A stretch of 6,552 bases of DNA from Syntrophales bacterium (GTDB lineage Bacteria; Desulfobacterota; Syntrophia; Syntrophales; UBA2210), in the NCBI GenBank assembly GCA_028715865.1, contig JAQUQY010000081.1:1-6552 (forward strand), written 5' to 3'. The notes under the pieces were generated by a model. It searched no databases and was not told the DNA's origin. It was given only the letters and a program-made list of their open reading frames with translations. Positions within the stretch are counted from its first letter, which is position 1, and each line of letters starts with the position of its first letter. Positions 5,568 through 6,552 of this stretch are shown here, piece after piece. The position numbers and the translations under genes were made by a program.

Positions 5568-6552
5568 TTACAACCTGATGTGCTTTCGTATGTCTTCCCT
5601 GTAAAACTGATCCATAGCCCTCGCGGCGGCGCGGGCCTCTTCATTGTCGGAGTCGGGAAGTTTAATTACCAGCCTCACTAAGAGGTCTCCCTGGGATTTT
5701 TTCTTCGGAATCGCGACGCCTTTTCCCTTCAGCCTGAGTAATTTGCCGTTCTGACTGCCAGGAGGAATCCTCAGGCTGACGTCGCCGCCCACAGTAGGCA
5801 CTTTTATGGTTCCTCCCGCCAGGGCCTCGCCAACGGATACAGGGACATCCATGTAAATGTCGGCGCCCTTTCGTGACAGGAAGGGATGGGGCTTGACATG
5901 CACCACAAGATAAAGGTCGCCCGGCGGACCTCCCCCGAGTCCGGGGGATCCCTTGCCGGCTACACGCACACGCGACCCCTCATCGACTCCCGGAGGGATG
6001 TTGACCCTCAGTGTTTCGGTTCCGTGGGTAAAGCCGGTTCCTTTGCAGGAGGAACAAGCCTTTCCCTTACGTCCCTGGCCCCCGCATCGGGGACATACCT
6101 GGGTAAAATGAATGGGTCCCTCGGCAACATTTAACCGCCCCGATCCACCGCAGGCCTCGCAGGGGATAAGAGTGGTTCCGGATTCAGTTCCAGTGCCTTC
6201 GCAGCCCTCGCAGTGCTTTGGCCGCTGAAGTGATATGTCAGTCTTCATGCCCCTGAGGGCGGAAAGAAAATCGACGGTGATGTTGTATTCAACATCCTGG
6301 CCCTTTGTCTTTACATGTCCCCGCGAAGGGCGGTCGGAGAAACCACCGAAACTGAAGAGGTCGCCGAACAGGTCCTCGTAGCTCTGGTAACGTCCGAAGT
6401 CACCACTATGAAATGCTCCGGAACCACTTCCAGCCTGGGACTGCCACTGGTGGTACTGACGCATTTTGTCCGCGTCGAATCCCGATTGAAGGCTTTCCTC
6501 TCCGAATTCGTCGTAAAGCTTGCGCTTTTCCGCATTTCCCAGGCACTCGTAG
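5568..6552 (-). CDS. dnaJ: DnaJ-type (type A) co-chaperone, N-terminus cut by the window edge
   Basis: Stimulates DnaK ATPase and delivers unfolded substrates. The frame is open to the right edge: 327 residues are visible, starting in the last part of the J-domain (YECLGNAEKRKLYDEFGEE), so the HPD motif lies outside. A Gly/Phe-rich segment follows (about 39-72, with FGDLFSFGGF), then a zinc-finger domain of four CxxCxGxG repeats: CEGCEGTG, CEACGGSG, CPRCGGQG and CSSCKGTG (first Cys at visible residues 114, 131, 153 and 166). Their spacing of 17, 22 and 13 is close to E. coli DnaJ, so two zinc sites are expected. The two substrate-binding beta domains follow, with NIPPGVDEGSRVRVAGKG and RIPPGSQNGKLLRLKGKG. 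The end QFYREDIRKHIRL is short. The gene is followed by a CbpM-like gene, a partner more usual for the zinc-free CbpA. It may be a second DnaJ rather than the main one. Confidence 0.92.
   Translation of the reverse strand, partial: YECLGNAEKRKLYDEFGEESLQSGFDADKMRQYHQWQSQAGSGSGAFHSGDFGRYQSYEDLFGDLFSFGGFSDRPSRGHVKTKGQDVEYNITVDFLSALRGMKTDISLQRPKHCEGCEGTGTESGTTLIPCEACGGSGRLNVAEGPIHFTQVCPRCGGQGRKGKACSSCKGTGFTHGTETLRVNIPPGVDEGSRVRVAGKGSPGLGGGPPGDLYLVVHVKPHPFLSRKGADIYMDVPVSVGEALAGGTIKVPTVGGDVSLRIPPGSQNGKLLRLKGKGVAIPKKKSQGDLLVRLVIKLPDSDNEEARAAARAMDQFYREDIRKHIRL

Overview
The window looks like ordinary chromosome from an anaerobic or facultatively anaerobic Gram-negative bacterium, most plausibly a deltaproteobacterium (Desulfobacterota). 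This is inferred from style, not proven. The signs are a selenocysteine-synthesis gene, an oxygen-sensitive radical SAM enzyme, a PAS/diguanylate cyclase whose PAS type I associate with that group, and a DnaJ gene followed by a MerR-like chaperone modulator. There are no insertion sequences, integrases, tRNAs, CRISPR arrays or recognisable defence genes. Coding density is high and every gene belongs to a known family.

Layout. (1) 1-1489, minus strand: a HemN/HemW-like radical SAM gene overlaps the start of selA by 11 bases; selA runs off the left edge. (2) 1490-1594: divergent intergenic region with a strong extended -10 promoter facing right. (3) 1595-3422, plus strand: a peptide deformylase gene followed by an M29-family aminopeptidase gene, overlapping or nearly touching. 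(4) 3423-3725: a 303-base gap with possible hairpins ending the previous unit, a second strong extended -10 promoter, and a roughly 195-nt leader with several possible stems. (5) 3726-5195, plus strand: a soluble PAS-PAS-GGDEF diguanylate cyclase with intact catalytic motif and I-site. (6) 5196-5258: short convergent gap. (7) 5259-6552, minus strand: a zinc-finger DnaJ, cut by the right edge, and a CbpM-like MerR-type protein three bases downstream of it.

How the genes may work together. Deformylase and aminopeptidase could act in sequence on new protein N-termini or released peptides. The J-protein and CbpM-like protein form a chaperone/modulator pair. SelA supplies Sec-tRNA for selenoproteins, and its radical SAM partner is co-translated for no obvious reason. 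The diguanylate cyclase appears to be a single-gene unit with a long leader. I see no convincing new multi-gene system. The least explained parts are that leader, the radical SAM-selA coupling, and the combination of a type A J-protein with a CbpM-like partner.
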